A DNA stretch of 64,000 nucleotides from Taxawa tesnikishii (nom. ined.) (lineage: Eukaryota > Ascomycota > Dothideomycetes > Dothideales). Below are positions 22,081 through 33,675 of the stretch, piece after piece. Location of the stretch: the NCBI GenBank assembly GCA_030247885.1, contig JAPDRO010000001.1, forward strand, positions 1,860,001 to 1,924,000, given 5' to 3'. The position numbers were made by a program, and so were the translations under genes. Under the pieces are notes generated by a model. That model ran no database searches. It saw only the letters and a list, made by a program, of their open reading frames with translations, and was not told the DNA's origin. How positions within the stretch are numbered: position 1 is the stretch's first letter; each line of letters begins with the position of its first letter.

Positions 22081-22808
22081 GCGGATGTAAGACGCATGAA
22101 TGAAAGCTACCGAGAGGAATCTGGCTCTGCGGTAGAGTTCTCAAGTATTGCTTTCAAAGGCAACTTTGCTGGATGAGGGTATAATGACGAGATCATGACG
22201 GAACGACAACAAAAACAATGGCCTTACGATGATTGATTTCAGAACACTACGTCTCACCGAATGTGTATTAATGTCGGGGCAGACAACCACCTCCCGCTCT
22301 CTACGTCCCCTGACATGAAGATTCGGTGTTGGTCAGCATTTACAAGATACTGGGAGGGGCTTTAGCTCTACATCGAGAAGGAGAAGCGAAACGCGAGTAC
22401 TTGGACAAGGGTTCCCATGCCCGTTAGCAGTCGCGAAAAGTCTCATGTCGAAAGACCTACCCTTCTGCTTCTACCACATGTCTCGGTGCGCTCCCGAACT
22501 CCAACACGCATACACACGCTTGTCGTACAGCAACTTCCATCCGCATCTCCTATGTTGAGGGACTGTCGCAAGAGTACGCTATCCAATGCTCTCTGCGGAT
22601 CGTGGACCTATGGCCGTCAATATCGCCTGACATCTGTAGGAGAGAGAGGCACCTACAGATACTTAGCCTAACGGAGATGGTGAGAGCTAGCGCAACTAGT
22701 AATCCTTGCCGTAATCTGAAGCAGTGGTCTTAATGTCTTCTTCGACCGGCATATCGACCGTATATCTGCTTAAAATCCACAGCCTCATGCTCCAATTCTC
22801 CGCCCCCA
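22081..22808. other. Intergenic between convergent genes
   Basis: No gene seen. It holds the 3' ends of the SDR (+) and the proline-rich protein (-). Confidence 0.6.
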
Positions 22809-23804
22809 TCAGCCCTTGTCGTTCGCCGCAAGCATACCCCACTCTCCCCCGGTCTGCCTATCCTTCGACTTCCTACAACTCGATTCCCACACTGCAAACG
22901 CCGTGATCAACACCTCGTCGCACTCCACCTCCTCCAGCCCCTGTCTCGAGAACTCCAGGACTCCCTTCTCCATCTTCGCCACCACGTCGCCCTTCTTGCT
23001 GCCTTCACACAGCAGGAACGCATCCTTGTTCCTCCTCCAGAACATCATCCTCCCTCCACAAAGCGGGGAGCAAGGTTTAAATTTCCACCGTTCGGCAAAC
23101 ATACCATCGGTTGACAACACCGTCTCTCCCACGCCGGACACCGTTACGTTGATATGAGACGTCGAGAGATGGTGGAAACGCAACGTGCCCATGGCGAGTC
23201 CTCTCGCCGTCCGCGTGAACGTCAATAGCGGCTTCGAAGATAGCGCTGCGGGCAAGTGCACGCTGGCTCTCGTGACGGTGTACAGTGTGACGCCTGTTGC
23301 GGAGCTGAAGATCTCTTCGCGCGTGAGGTGGAGCGGTGGTGTTGTGGCCACGGCGGAAGCGTTCGAGAAGGTCGGTATACTGTCCGGTTGTATCACGGAA
23401 TCGGCAAAAGAGGGCTGGCGCGGTTGAGTGGATTCGTACGAGGGTCTTGTTGGCGAGGGCACGGATGCTGTGGGTACCAACGGCGGAAGTATTTGCGGGG
23501 TGTTATGTGGGTGTGGCGGAGCGGAGACGGAGTGCGGTCTCGAGTGTGTATGCGGTCTGGGTGGTAAGGGCGGTGGTGGAGGTTCTCCAGCTGTTGGTGA
23601 CGCCGGATGTTGGTATGGCTGTTGGCCATGGTTGACGTTGCGACCCCAGGCGTCCTGGTACTGTTGCGGGCTTTGCGGCGAGAGAGTCGCTGGTTGGTGG
23701 AACCAGTAGCCCGTCTGTGGATTTGGTGGTGGTGGAAAGATATATTCCTCCGGCATGGGCATCGCCAACGGCCCGCTGCGTGCTTCCGACATGGTTATGG
23801 CCAT
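22809..23804 (-). CDS. Proline-rich protein with a tubby/DUF6593-like C-terminal module
   Basis: Single exon, 331 aa. Residues 1 to about 155 are low complexity, rich in Pro, His and Gln, including PPPPNPQTGYWFHQP and a PPPPPLPPRP run. Residues about 165-320 look folded: GVTLYTVTRASVHLPAAL, FTRTARGLAMGTLRFHHLS, ERWKFKPCSPLCGGRMMFWR, VVAKMEKGVLEFSRQGLEEV, VLITAFAVWESS. This alternation of strands with a late LIT(A/G)xAVWE motif resembles the lipid-scramblase/tubby-like C-terminal fold of many fungal proteins (DUF6593-type). That is a resemblance only and no function follows from it. The start is ATG 23804; M at 23792 is an alternative. Confidence 0.75.
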   Translation of the reverse strand: MAITMSEARSGPLAMPMPEEYIFPPPPNPQTGYWFHQPATLSPQSPQQYQDAWGRNVNHGQQPYQHPASPTAGEPPPPPLPPRPHTHSRPHSVSAPPHPHNTPQILPPLVPTASVPSPTRPSYESTQPRQPSFADSVIQPDSIPTFSNASAVATTPPLHLTREEIFSSATGVTLYTVTRASVHLPAALSSKPLLTFTRTARGLAMGTLRFHHLSTSHINVTVSGVGETVLSTDGMFAERWKFKPCSPLCGGRMMFWRRNKDAFLLCEGSKKGDVVAKMEKGVLEFSRQGLEEVECDEVLITAFAVWESSCRKSKDRQTGGEWGMLAANDKG

Positions 23805-24360
23805 ATGGGATATGCAAAGGCAAGCGAAGATGCTTGCCCACGGTTGTTGTTTACAGATGTGTAGTAGGAGAATGTGAAGATGGCGTTTACATCAGATGGA
23901 CAAGTATGAACGAACGAATTGAAAGGAACCGGGCTCAGCCTGCCTTGACAATGCTTGCTGATCCTTCTCCTCCTGGTCACCGTTCCTCACCTGGCTTCGA
24001 CGTAACCGTGCAAGCTCCGTGGCTTGGAACGAAAGACGGGGCCCATTCGTCGCTATTTGCGGGCATGTCCAGGATCGTCTTCCGCTCCGCCCCCGTCTCG
24101 GTCTGAAGTTGCAGATGCGACTGGTTTGGCCCCCAAAAGGATCACCAAGCTCCGCAGATCGCACTGTGGCTTTGGAGTACGTGCGTAGCGGGTGGCCTAA
24201 CATCACGTGGTCCGCTGCGGCTCCTGTGTGTACATTTGCTGTTTTGTGTGGTTTGACCGAAGATTAATACACACATCACATTGCGAGTTACTTGCCCTTT
24301 GTGTGCGTTCATGTGTAAGCACATGTAAATGCATACGGATGGCCATAGATTAGAATCCAT
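23805..24360. other. Intergenic
   Basis: Promoter of the proline-rich protein gene and 3' flank of the phosphatase gene. No gene seen. Confidence 0.6.
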
Positions 24361-26298
24361 CTAGTGCTCCTTGCATTCCCAATGCTCCTCTATCCAGTCG
24401 CTGATGACTTCTGTAAAGCTCTTGCCATCCATGGTGGAGTGAGTATCTTCTACACTGTACGCCAAACCCAGGTACCGCAGTGCCAGAAGAACCCATCTCT
24501 CGATGAACTCGTTATATACTAGATCAACCGTTTCAGGTGGAGACTTGGGATCAAAAGCCACATCCGCCGAAATGCAGTTTGGCACATCGTAAAACTGGAT
24601 CTGTTGGTGCAACGTATCGTCTCCATCGTTGCCAGCGTCATCGACAGTAGTATAGCCAGGCGTAAGCTTCGAATCATCAGTGAAGTGGACTTTGCCATTG
24701 CTCAATACGTCTTGCGGAATTCCGTTATGTTGATAAGTGCGAATGGGACTCTGCAAGGATTTCAGCCCGACTGGCGGCATGGGAGGCGCGAGTTGGGAAA
24801 GCATGTGTGGGCCGAACGCGCCAAGATCAAGATACTGTTCGCTCAAGCTCATCAAGTCTGTGAGCAGGATCTGCCCTTCGTTGTTCAGAAGCTTCAGCAC
24901 TCTGTTGGCCGCGCTGTAAGGTACGTCCTTGATCATGCGGAAGCCGCTCGTGAAGGGAGAAACCAAAAATGTAGTATCGATCGTGAAAGGACCCTCGAAG
25001 ATATCGAAGCGCATTGCACCGCTGTTCGTTATAATCAGTTGAGGTTTGTCGGAGGCGGCAAAGGTGCGTGCGGTGTCCGGTAGAACCTCGTTTTCGAGCC
25101 AGGTAAGAATACTGTCGTCTGCCGGGTATGGAGCACGGTTCAGCCAGTAGTCGTGAGGAGCGCATCCATATGCCTTGTCGAGATGCAATGCCTCGCGTGC
25201 TGCATCAATGGCAGCAGAAACGTTCCGGCCGTGTTCTGTATGGAATGTTGTGTCATTTTTGTTGGAATGATGATACAAGGAGAAGAGGTTGTTGTCGATG
25301 TAGCGGCGTTCAAACTTGAGACCAGAGCTTTCCTGTTCGACCATGCCACTACGCTTTTCATGACCGAGTCCGGAAAGGGACATGAAGCCAATGGTTTCCA
25401 TATAGCGGCCGCTTGCAAGACCATAGGATTTCTTGTCAAACTTGCGGTAATCCCGGATATGATAATGGCCGCCGAAAAATTGGATGGGCGTGTCCCAGTG
25501 TACATCACGGATGGCCTTGAAGATCGCCTCGTATTCCCTAGAATCCCGAATCTGCACATGACCTGCGACGAGGAACAGATCTACATCTCTCTCCCGAATC
25601 GCGTCTTGAAACCATTTCTCCTTGATACTTTCCTCCACAGGCTGTACTACCGTATTGTTCGCATTCCCCTTAAAGTCGAACAGGAACCCGAATGCTACGA
25701 TCCGTATCCCCTGATTCTTGGTGGTGAACTTCCGGTACCGTGGCGCCAGAGGCTCGAGCTTGCCAGTCTCTGGGTTGTAAATATCAAGGTTTGATGCAAC
25801 GTAGTTGTCCTTGAAGTCTGGAACAGTCTTGTAATACTCGTTGTCGGAGGAATTTTGAAGGTAAAGTTCATGGTTGCCGGAGGTTATCACGTCTATTCTC
25901 TGCTCCCTGAATATGTCGAACGTGTATTTGCCTTTGGGGTTTGAGGCATCGTACAGGCCATTCCCTTCGACGCGATCGCCAGTATCTATGAGAAGGAGAT
26001 CGCTGCCATCTGCATCTGCTTTATCCTGAAGGTGCTTTGTGAAGGATATATAGTCACCCCAGTCTGCCGAATACTGCGCTCTAGTGTGGTCAGCGCAACG
26101 ATCTCGTCTCGCACAGCCAGACACCCACTCTTGGAGATGGCCTCCATGCCAGCCGTGCGTATCAGTGGTATGGAGGAAGTTGAGCTGACCCCAAGGCAGC
26201 TCTCTCAATGGAGCAGCTATAGGCGCCGGCGCGTTGGGCTGCGCACCTAATGCATAATGGACAAAGCCAAGAAACAACGGTACTCTGGCAAACAGCAT
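24361..26298 (-). CDS. Secreted metallophosphatase / 5'-nucleotidase-like protein
   Basis: Calcineurin-like metallophosphoesterase related to the yeast YHR202W-type putative vacuolar or secreted phosphatase. Single exon, 645 aa. Residues 1-19 form a signal peptide. Metal-binding blocks are in order: DTHGWHGGH (46-54), LLIDTGDRVEGNGL (about 100-113), TSGNHELY (about 140), FLVAGHVQ, and FFGGHYHIRDYRKF (about 283). The C-terminal part contains IITNSGAMRFDIFEG, the nucleotidase-like substrate domain. Predicted site of action is the vacuole lumen or cell exterior. No frame slip is seen in nearly 2 kb. It is divergent from the SR-protein gene, with a 338-bp shared promoter. Confidence 0.92.
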   Translation of the reverse strand: MLFARVPLFLGFVHYALGAQPNAPAPIAAPLRELPWGQLNFLHTTDTHGWHGGHLQEWVSGCARRDRCADHTRAQYSADWGDYISFTKHLQDKADADGSDLLLIDTGDRVEGNGLYDASNPKGKYTFDIFREQRIDVITSGNHELYLQNSSDNEYYKTVPDFKDNYVASNLDIYNPETGKLEPLAPRYRKFTTKNQGIRIVAFGFLFDFKGNANNTVVQPVEESIKEKWFQDAIRERDVDLFLVAGHVQIRDSREYEAIFKAIRDVHWDTPIQFFGGHYHIRDYRKFDKKSYGLASGRYMETIGFMSLSGLGHEKRSGMVEQESSGLKFERRYIDNNLFSLYHHSNKNDTTFHTEHGRNVSAAIDAAREALHLDKAYGCAPHDYWLNRAPYPADDSILTWLENEVLPDTARTFAASDKPQLIITNSGAMRFDIFEGPFTIDTTFLVSPFTSGFRMIKDVPYSAANRVLKLLNNEGQILLTDLMSLSEQYLDLGAFGPHMLSQLAPPMPPVGLKSLQSPIRTYQHNGIPQDVLSNGKVHFTDDSKLTPGYTTVDDAGNDGDDTLHQQIQFYDVPNCISADVAFDPKSPPETVDLVYNEFIERWVLLALRYLGLAYSVEDTHSTMDGKSFTEVISDWIEEHWECKEH

Positions 26299-26636
26299 GT
26301 TTGATCTCTTCTCAAAGAATCAAATGCTTCCTTCCGTACAAGTTGTATAGAGTAGACACAACGAGTGTGGAGAACGAGGAGCAAGCACCTACATGGCGCG
26401 CGTCATTTTGCATGACTCGCGCGCGTTGCAGGAAGCTCGGACCTGCGTGACAACACAAGCTTCGATTGGATTGTTATAATTCCGCAGGAGAAAGAATCAC
26501 GCGCAACATACTACAACTTTGTACAACGTCTTCGACTTGGATTATTCCCTCATTTGCAACAAACTGTTCCGTCCTCACGACAACAGGTTAACATATACCG
26601 CCTGCGCGGTACCACAGAGACATCCCCATCCTGGAC
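26299..26636. other. Divergent promoter, phosphatase / SR protein
   Basis: 338 bp without a gene. It must carry both promoters. Confidence 0.6.
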
Positions 26637-27649
26637 ATGCCCTCGCGCTCGCCTACACCGCGACGCTCCCTCTCGCGGGGTCGTTCGCCCACCCGGTCCA
26701 GGTCGCGAGATTCTCCACGGAATGCGCCAGCTCGATCGCGTTCCCCACGCCGCACAATATCGCCAAGGAGCTCACCTGGAGGACGTAATGGCTACCGCGG
26801 AAGAACTGGGACGCGTTCACGAAGTCCGATGCGCGATGCAAGCAGGAGCCGCAGCCGGTCAGGCTACAGGGACAGGAGCTACTCCAGGAGTCGCAGTCGA
26901 GGGGAAGCCCGGTCATGCCTAGGAGCTCCAAGGTAGGGCATTGCGTATCGGTACGTGGAGGGCAGCACTAACATCTTGCTAGATCGTCGTTGAGAAGCTT
27001 ACCAAGAACGTCAATGAGGGCCATCTACGTGAGATATTCGGCACCTATGGCTCCATAGCAGATCTTGACATGCCCATGAACCGACAATTCATGACCAACC
27101 GGGGTACCGCATACATTCTCTACTCTACCCCTCTGCCGCCGAATCTGCCATTGCACATATGCATGAGGCGCAGCTGGATGGCGCGCAAATCAACGTGAGC
27201 ATAGTGCTGCCTCGACGCCGCTTCTCGCGCTCTCCGCCTCCAAGACGTCCTCCGCCAAACCGCTTCGGCGAACCACACCGCTACCGCGAGCCCCCGCGCC
27301 TCCGCCAAGGGCCGGCGGAGGCCGGTACAGGTCACCTCCACGCCGACGCTCTCCTCCGCCACGGGGTTACGGTGCGGGTCCCGGTTACGGAAGAGGATAC
27401 GATGATACAGACAGTTACCGTCCCAGGGAAAGGAGCTACAGCCCTAAGAGGAGCCCAAACCGGAGCCGGAGTCGGAGTCGTAGCTACACACGGACTAGGA
27501 GTCCTACGAGGAGTCCACCGAGAAGGAGAGATTACAGCCCGCCGAGAGGCGGCGGCAGGAGAAGAAGAAGTCCTAGCTACAGTAGCTATGGCAGTCGCAG
27601 TCGGAGCAGGAGTTACAGTCGGGATCGACTAAGAGGAGGCAGGAGATGA
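26637..27649 (+). CDS. SR-type RNA-binding protein (RS-RRM-RS), three frame slips
   Basis: Nuclear splicing-related protein in the RNPS1/transformer-2 style: an N-terminal RS-rich region, one RRM, and a C-terminal RS/RGG region. Exon 1 is 26637-26932 and exon 2 is 26983-27649. The RRM begins IVVEKLTKNVNEGHLREIF with RNP-like GTAYILYST and ends INVSIVLPRRRFSRSPPP. The tail reads RSPPPRGYGAGPGYGRGYD and SRSRSRSYTRTRSPTRSPP. The frame slips -1 at GGGG 26901-26904, CCCC 27128-27131 and the CC at 27299-27300. One base at each restores the family sequence (RG-GSPVMPRSSK; YSTP-SAAESAIAHMHEAQLDG; PRPPPRAGGGRYRSP). Spliced length 963 becomes 966 nt, 321 aa. The stop is TGA 27647-27649. Translating without these corrections gives nonsense tails. 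Confidence 0.85.
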
Positions 27650-28423
27650 AGGGCAACCGTGCAACACACACAAGCCGTGCAGAAGGAGCCAGTCGGTTCC
27701 GGACTAGGCGCGACGGTGCTTCTGGAGACTGCGCGCATAAGCATGACAAGTCTGAAAACTTCACGTCAACGCATCCGACCTGGAAACGCGAGTGTTTTTG
27801 CGAAGATTTACAACCAAGGCACCTGGAATAGAAGAAATTGCCGGGAAAGGGCATGACTACAGGCCATGCTATACAGCCGCCATCAGAATTAGTAAGACGA
27901 CTTACCGCTTTGTAAGTCCTCATGATCGACGGCGATCGTTGCGAGCGTCGCCCCGTGTACTTGGTCATGCCCTTCGAAAGTTTGTACATTCATTTTTGGC
28001 CCGCTCTAAGCGTGTGAGAGGGCACGTAAGGTAGCTTCAGATATGCAATAGCAACCCATGACCTTGACGGATTGCTGGATCGACAATTACCATGCCTGGT
28101 CGTCTCGCTGCAAGACCAAGATTCTCGCTCTTCCGCGGCGATGCCATGTAAGTCGCTTGTATGAAGCATGTGCTCTGTACCGTATCGTACCATGTCGAAG
28201 AAGAGAGTGAGAGAGTAGGGTCCCCAGTCTTGGCGTTTGTTGCTGCTGGCCAAGCCACATGCGGCCGGCTGTCGGCGCAGCGTTGTGGTGCATCATCCAT
28301 CTCGAGCTCATTCCGCTATATTGACACCCGCGACTCCCTGTATTATGGCCATTACACCTTTGCGATAGCTCAAGCCTCCGGATCTTTCATTCTCGAGTAC
28401 AGGCGACGCAATCGTAACCAACA
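27650..28423. other. Intergenic; VPS35 promoter
   Basis: No gene recognised. Small open frames on both strands lack features. Confidence 0.6.
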
Positions 28424-31311
28424 ATGGCGACGCCGCCTCCGGTGGAGGACCAGGCGCGTCTGCTGGAGGAAGCACTCGGTGTCGTGCGGCAGCAGGCGGT
28501 GCTTATGCGACGATGCCTCGAGGCACCGGGCAAACTGATGGACGCGTTGAAATGCGGGTATGTACTGGGCCATGGCGTTGCTCCTACATTGCTGAATCTC
28601 GTGTACCAGATCGACCCTCGTGTCCGAACTGCGAACATCCAGCCTAGGCCCCAAGCAGTACTATGAACTCTACATGTCCGTCTTCGATGCGCTGCGACAC
28701 CTATCTGTATACCTTCGCGACTCACATCCTACAAACCACCTGGCCGATCTCTATGAACTTGTACAGTATGCAGGCAACATTGTACCTCGTCTGTATCTGA
28801 TGATCACCGTTGGCACTGTCTACATGGGAATTGAGGACGCTCCGGTCAAAGAAATCATGAAAGACATGATGGAGATGAGCAGGGGAGTCCAACACCCAAT
28901 CCGCGGCCTGTTCTTGAGGTACTATCTGAGCGGACAAGCGAGAGATCATCTGCCGGCTGGAGATGGACAAGGACCAGAGGGCAACCTCCAAGATTCGATT
29001 AGTTTCGTCCTGACAAACTTCGTGGAAATGAACAAGCTCTGGGTTAGGTTGCAACACCAAGGCCACTCCCGGGAGAGGGAACAAAGGACAAAAGAGAGAC
29101 AGGAGCTTCAGCTTCTCGTCGGAAGCAACCTCGTGAGGTTGAGTCAGCTAGTGGACTTGGACTCCTACAAGAACGTCATTCTGCAGCCCTTGTTGGAGCA
29201 AGTGGTCCAGTGCCGGGACGTCCTTGCGCAAGAGTATCTGCTTGAGGTTGTCACCCAGGTCTTCCCGGATGAGTTCCATCTCCACACTTTGGACCAATTC
29301 TTGTCAGCAACAGCGAGATTGAATCCGCATGTAAATGTCAAGGCGATTGTTATTGGTCTCATGGATCGTCTTTCTGCATATGCTGCTAGGGAATCGGAAT
29401 CGGACTCCCCGAGGATCGCAAGAAGGCGGAGGAAGACGCTACCGTTCGACTGCTCGAGAAGCTCAAGATTGCGAAAGAAGCTAAGGAAGCCGAGGGTGAG
29501 CAGGATGCGGAAGCCCAACAGAACGGCGCGCAAAGGGACGGCGAGCAAGAAAACGCAGAATCAGCTTCAACGCAGAAATCGCCGACAGACGCTGGGGCGG
29601 AAACTGAACCGACACAAACGAACGGCGATGGCAAGAAGAGTCGAGGCATTCCCGACCACGTCCGACTCTTTGAGGTCTTCCACGAGCAGGTCATTCACCT
29701 CGTTAGCATGCAAAGGCTACCTATTCAGGACATTACTGCCTTGTTGGTTTCATTGGTGAACCTTGCACTGTGAGTATCCCGGACGGCTTTGCTCCCGTGT
29801 TTTGCTAATGCTTGGTAGGAACATCTACCCCGATCGACTCGAGTACGTCGATCAGGTATTCCAATACGCCAATAAGGAGGTCTCGAGATTTGCCAACAGC
29901 GCTGACCTGCACTCCCCTCAATCTCAAGGCAATCTCCTCAGTCTTCTTTTGGCTCCTGTAAAGGCCTACTTTTCTCTTTTCACTGCTCTTGCGATACCAA
30001 GCTTTATTCCGCTGCTCAACTCTCAAACATATCCTACGAGGCGCGCTGTCGCTGGGGAAGTGGCTCGGAGTCTTCTTCGGAATGAAACGAAGATTGAGAC
30101 GCAGGAAAACTTAGAGGGAGTCCTTGCGATCCTCCAAGTTCTCATCAAAGAAGGCATGCAAGCACCATCTGGTTACCCAGGAGGTCCAGCACGCAGAGGT
30201 GCGGCGGAAACAGACGAGACGATTGAAGAGCAAGGATGGCTTGCTCGGATGGTCCATCTCATTCGTGGCAAAGACACGAACGCTCAGTTCAAGGCAAGTC
30301 AAAGCGATTGTCAGAATCACACAGAGACTGACTTGGCGTCACAGCTACTCCAAACTGCACGGGATGCATTCGCGGAAGGGAACGAACGCATCAAGTACAC
30401 CACCCCAGCTCTTCTCACCGCTTCTCTCAAGCTTGCACGGCGATTTAAAGCTCGCGAACACCTACAAGATGATTGGTCCGTACAATCTTCTGCCCTCTAC
30501 AAGTTCTGTCATTCCCTCGTGTCCACTCTCTACACGCGCGTTTCCGCTCCTGGAGTTCCAGATCTCGCGCTGCGTCTCTTTGTCTCCTGCGGGTCCATTG
30601 CCGATCAGTGCGGATTCGAAGAGGTGGCGTACGAGTTCTTCGCGCAAGCGTTCACCGTCTACGAGGAGAGCGTCAGTGATTCAAGGGCACAGTTCCAGGC
30701 TGTGTGCATCATTGCGCAGGCACTCTGCGGCGCTAGAGGCTTCAGCAGAGAGAACTATGATACTCTTATCACCAAGTGTGCTCTCCACGGAAGCAAACTG
30801 CTCAAAAAACCCGACCAGTGCCGTGCCGTGTACCTTGCAAGTCATCTGTGGTGGGCAGTTGAGAAGGGTGAGGAGGAGGGCGAGAGCAAGGAGGTGAGTC
30901 AAATAACTGCACCATTGCCGTTCAAAGCTGACATTGGAAAGCTGTACCGCGACGGCAAACGCGTCCTTGAATGCCTGCAGCGGGCCCTCCGCGTTGCAGA
31001 CGCCTGCATGGACACCGCCGTCTCCGTTGAGCTATTCGTCGAGATCCTCAACCGCTACGTCTACTACTTTGATCAAGCCAACGATGCCGTAAGTCACATC
31101 TCCGCTCCCTTCAGCACATGTCCATTCAGTTACTAACAGTCTCTCCAAGGTCACAACGAAATACCTAAATGGTCTTATCGAGCTCATCCACTCCAATCTC
31201 AACACGAACGAGAACACGTCAAGCCTCGAGAACCCGCGGAAGCACTTCCAGAGGACCCTCGAATATATTGCCGGCAGGGAGTACGAAGGTGTTGAGACGA
31301 GACCAAAATGA
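28424..31311 (+). CDS. VPS35: Vacuolar protein sorting 35, retromer cargo-recognition subunit
   Basis: Core subunit of retromer (with Vps26 and Vps29), recycling sorting receptors from endosomes to Golgi or plasma membrane. It is an alpha-solenoid. Exons: 28424-28557, 28610-29769, 29819-30293, 30345-30893, 30942-31088, 31150-31311. N-terminal [17 protein letters not shown] and [20 protein letters not shown] are typical. [10 protein letters not shown] near residue 105 is the invariant Vps26-binding motif. [26 protein letters not shown] and [20 protein letters not shown] follow. A -1 slip beside GG at 29402-29403 is corrected by one base; 2627 nt becomes 2628 (875 aa, normal size). Intron 3 (30294-30344) is a GC-AG intron with AAG|GCAAGT. 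Introns 3 and 4 are stop-free multiples of three. Confidence 0.95.
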
Positions 31312-33597
31312 TGCGATTGATGGGTGGTTGATTCGGTCTTTCCCCTGGCGAGTTTTCTTGTTGTCCGTGGTGACGGTGGCATAAGAGTGTATGCTAGATG
31401 CTTGTGTCTTGTGCATAGCCTGGAGAACGACATATCTACTGATCGAGCCGGTATTACCCTCTGCTGTAAACTGTACCATACGATATCTCCTACGGTTGAG
31501 AAAGGACAGGAAGTTCGGAGAGATGGTCCGAACTGGAATGGGACCATTGCTGCTTTCTCGACAAAGTCTTCCACTATCACCGCTGATACTGCTTGATGAA
31601 AGCTGAAACCTACAAAACAGAGGGCCGTGAATTGGATACTTTAAAAGAGCTGCATACGGCATTGCGAACATTTTTGGATTTTTACACTGGACTTGCTGCG
31701 AGAACGTGCGACGTGAACGTCGAACGACCCGTCCTATGGATCGAGGCCACAAAAGTGGAAACGGCGGCCAAGGTACGCGTATTCCCACCGCCGCTCCGCT
31801 GTCGCCAGTGTAAAACCCTGTCTGAGTCCAACTCTTGCATGTCCGAGAGAGCGCATATTTTGTCGTCGACGCCAAGTACAGACCGGGACAGTCGTAGGGC
31901 TTGGCAAAATGCAGTCCGGCCCCTCTCTTCTTGGTCCCTCACCCAGCGTCGTTCCTCCTTCAGCACCGGTTTGTCCTACTCTTGTCACACTGCGTACTCT
32001 ATGGTTCTTGTGCGCATGTTTTCTTCTCCTGTACCTACCGTAGCTGCGAGAGCGAGTTGTCTAGTCAGGTGGAACAGCAACAGAACTTGGAGCGCCACAA
32101 TTGCCATATCGAAGGTCGGAGTCACGGAAACGACATCGATACTTGACCCGCGATTTGCAAGAGCCACTGCGTCAGGTTGTAGCCGTCCCAACGGAAATAC
32201 GCGAAAGCGCGTATGATATCGTGGGACGCGTGTTTAAGGTTGCGGGGCGCAGGGCTAACGGAAAGCTTGGTCGCGGCAGACCGGTTAGCGTGCGGGCGGT
32301 GGCAAGCTGGAGAAGAAAGAGAAAGGGCGGAGATGGCCATGTCACCGTTGGTGATGCGACGAGAGGTTCCTCGATGAGAAGACGTTTCGACGGAGGAACG
32401 GATGTGGCAAGCGGCCATTAGACTCCTCAATGGCGCACATGGCATCCTTTGCGACACTCGTCATCGATGTCTCACCACCAGCGCTGCACGCAGTGACATG
32501 GCGACCGCGATTGCAGGGCCCCCATGCGTGTTCGGGCCAGAATGCTGAAGAAGGGGAGGAATTCTCAACGAAGAGGAGATGGTGGTGCCATGCAGAAGAT
32601 GGTTCGACGAAGGGGACAGATGGTGGAGAAGCGCTTGGCACGATTTGCAAGGCGCGCATCCGACGCCGGAGAGGACTGCGATTGCCAGACCCATGTTCGC
32701 CCGTGGACGATCTGCTATGTATCGGAGATTTTTGCCTAGTGCCTCTATACAAGGCGCGCGTCATCCCTTTGCAGTACGTACAGTGACGCCCGAGTGGGGG
32801 GTCAATTTGGGCGTAGCTCGGCGGTGTCTGTCTCATCATGAGTGAGTTGATATCGTATTCTCAAGCAGAATGCAGAATGCAGAATGCAGAATGCAGAGCG
32901 CTGTCGGCAACAGCCATCATTGCCAGTGAGATAGGGCCGAGCCGACTACTGTTTCGTGTTGAGCCTCGTAGCGGATCGGTTGCAGCGTTCACCAGGAGCA
33001 GAGTTGCGTCTCCCGGCCTGTTCGCTTGGACGAATGGCATGCGCATGGACGGCCTCATTTATCGAAAATGACGACGGGTGGTACCAATAGAGTAATGCGG
33101 CTCTGCTGGGCTCTGCTTCTACCTGCATGTCCGCAGAGGTGCCGCGGTAGTTTGTTGTACCATCAATTGATAAGATAATGCGAAACCTGCCCTAGCGCGC
33201 ACGCTAGATTGAGCCTCCTCAAGAGTGACGTAATGATGAGAGCATCGCGAACCGATCTTTGCTTTCGCGTCTCGGTTGTCTCGATGCATCGATCTCTACA
33301 ATGCGCCCGGCAACATCTACCGATGGGTTTAGTCGACAAACACGGCACGCCAACGCTGCCAGCAACTGAGCCGTCGTCCGACGGTTTGCTCTTCACCAAT
33401 GCGAACTGCTCCTGCAGAGCGGAGTGAGCCGCGTCCGTCGGCCCCGTTCCAGTGGCGCGTCCAAGGAAGCCCGTACCAGCTCTTAACCAGATTGGGAGTC
33501 ATGAAGTCACTCCTTCTGCAGGTTCACCGATGACGCTTGGTCTGTGGCAAGCCCATGGCGTGCGAGAGCAGCAGGTACCCATGCGCAGACCTGCAGG
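31312..33597. other. Long intergenic stretch
   Basis: About 2.3 kb without a supported gene. It contains a heptamer tandem repeat at 32865-32897. Open frames of 60-207 codons on both strands show no family similarity or consistent splicing. No transposon features such as terminal inverted repeats or a transposase frame are visible by eye. Confidence 0.5.
32865..32897. repeat. Tandem heptamer (GCAGAAT)4 plus partial copy
   Basis: Four perfect 7-bp units followed by a partial GCAGA. Confidence 0.95.
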
Positions 33598-33604
33598 TAT
33601 ATAG
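33598..33604 (+). promoter_or_regulatory. TATA box of the Rds1-like gene
   Basis: TATATAG, 72 bp before the ATG at 33676, a normal position for a strongly expressed fungal gene with a short leader. Confidence 0.6.
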
Positions 33605-33675
33605 TCGGCCGCCATGCTTGCTTCTCAAATGCCCTTCTCATCGTCCAGAACATCTTCACGAGCACAGCCATCAAG

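Noticed and set aside
17435-26298. Secondary-metabolite or carbohydrate gene cluster (GH43, SDR, epimerase, phosphatase)
   Set aside because: Mixed housekeeping and secreted genes, no backbone synthase, transporter or cluster regulator.
32865-32897. CRISPR-like repeat array
   Set aside because: Units are 7 bp with no spacers; a simple tandem repeat in a eukaryote.
31312-33597. Decayed transposon in the 2.3-kb gene-free stretch
   Set aside because: No terminal repeats, transposase- or reverse-transcriptase-like frame, or AT-rich RIP pattern visible.
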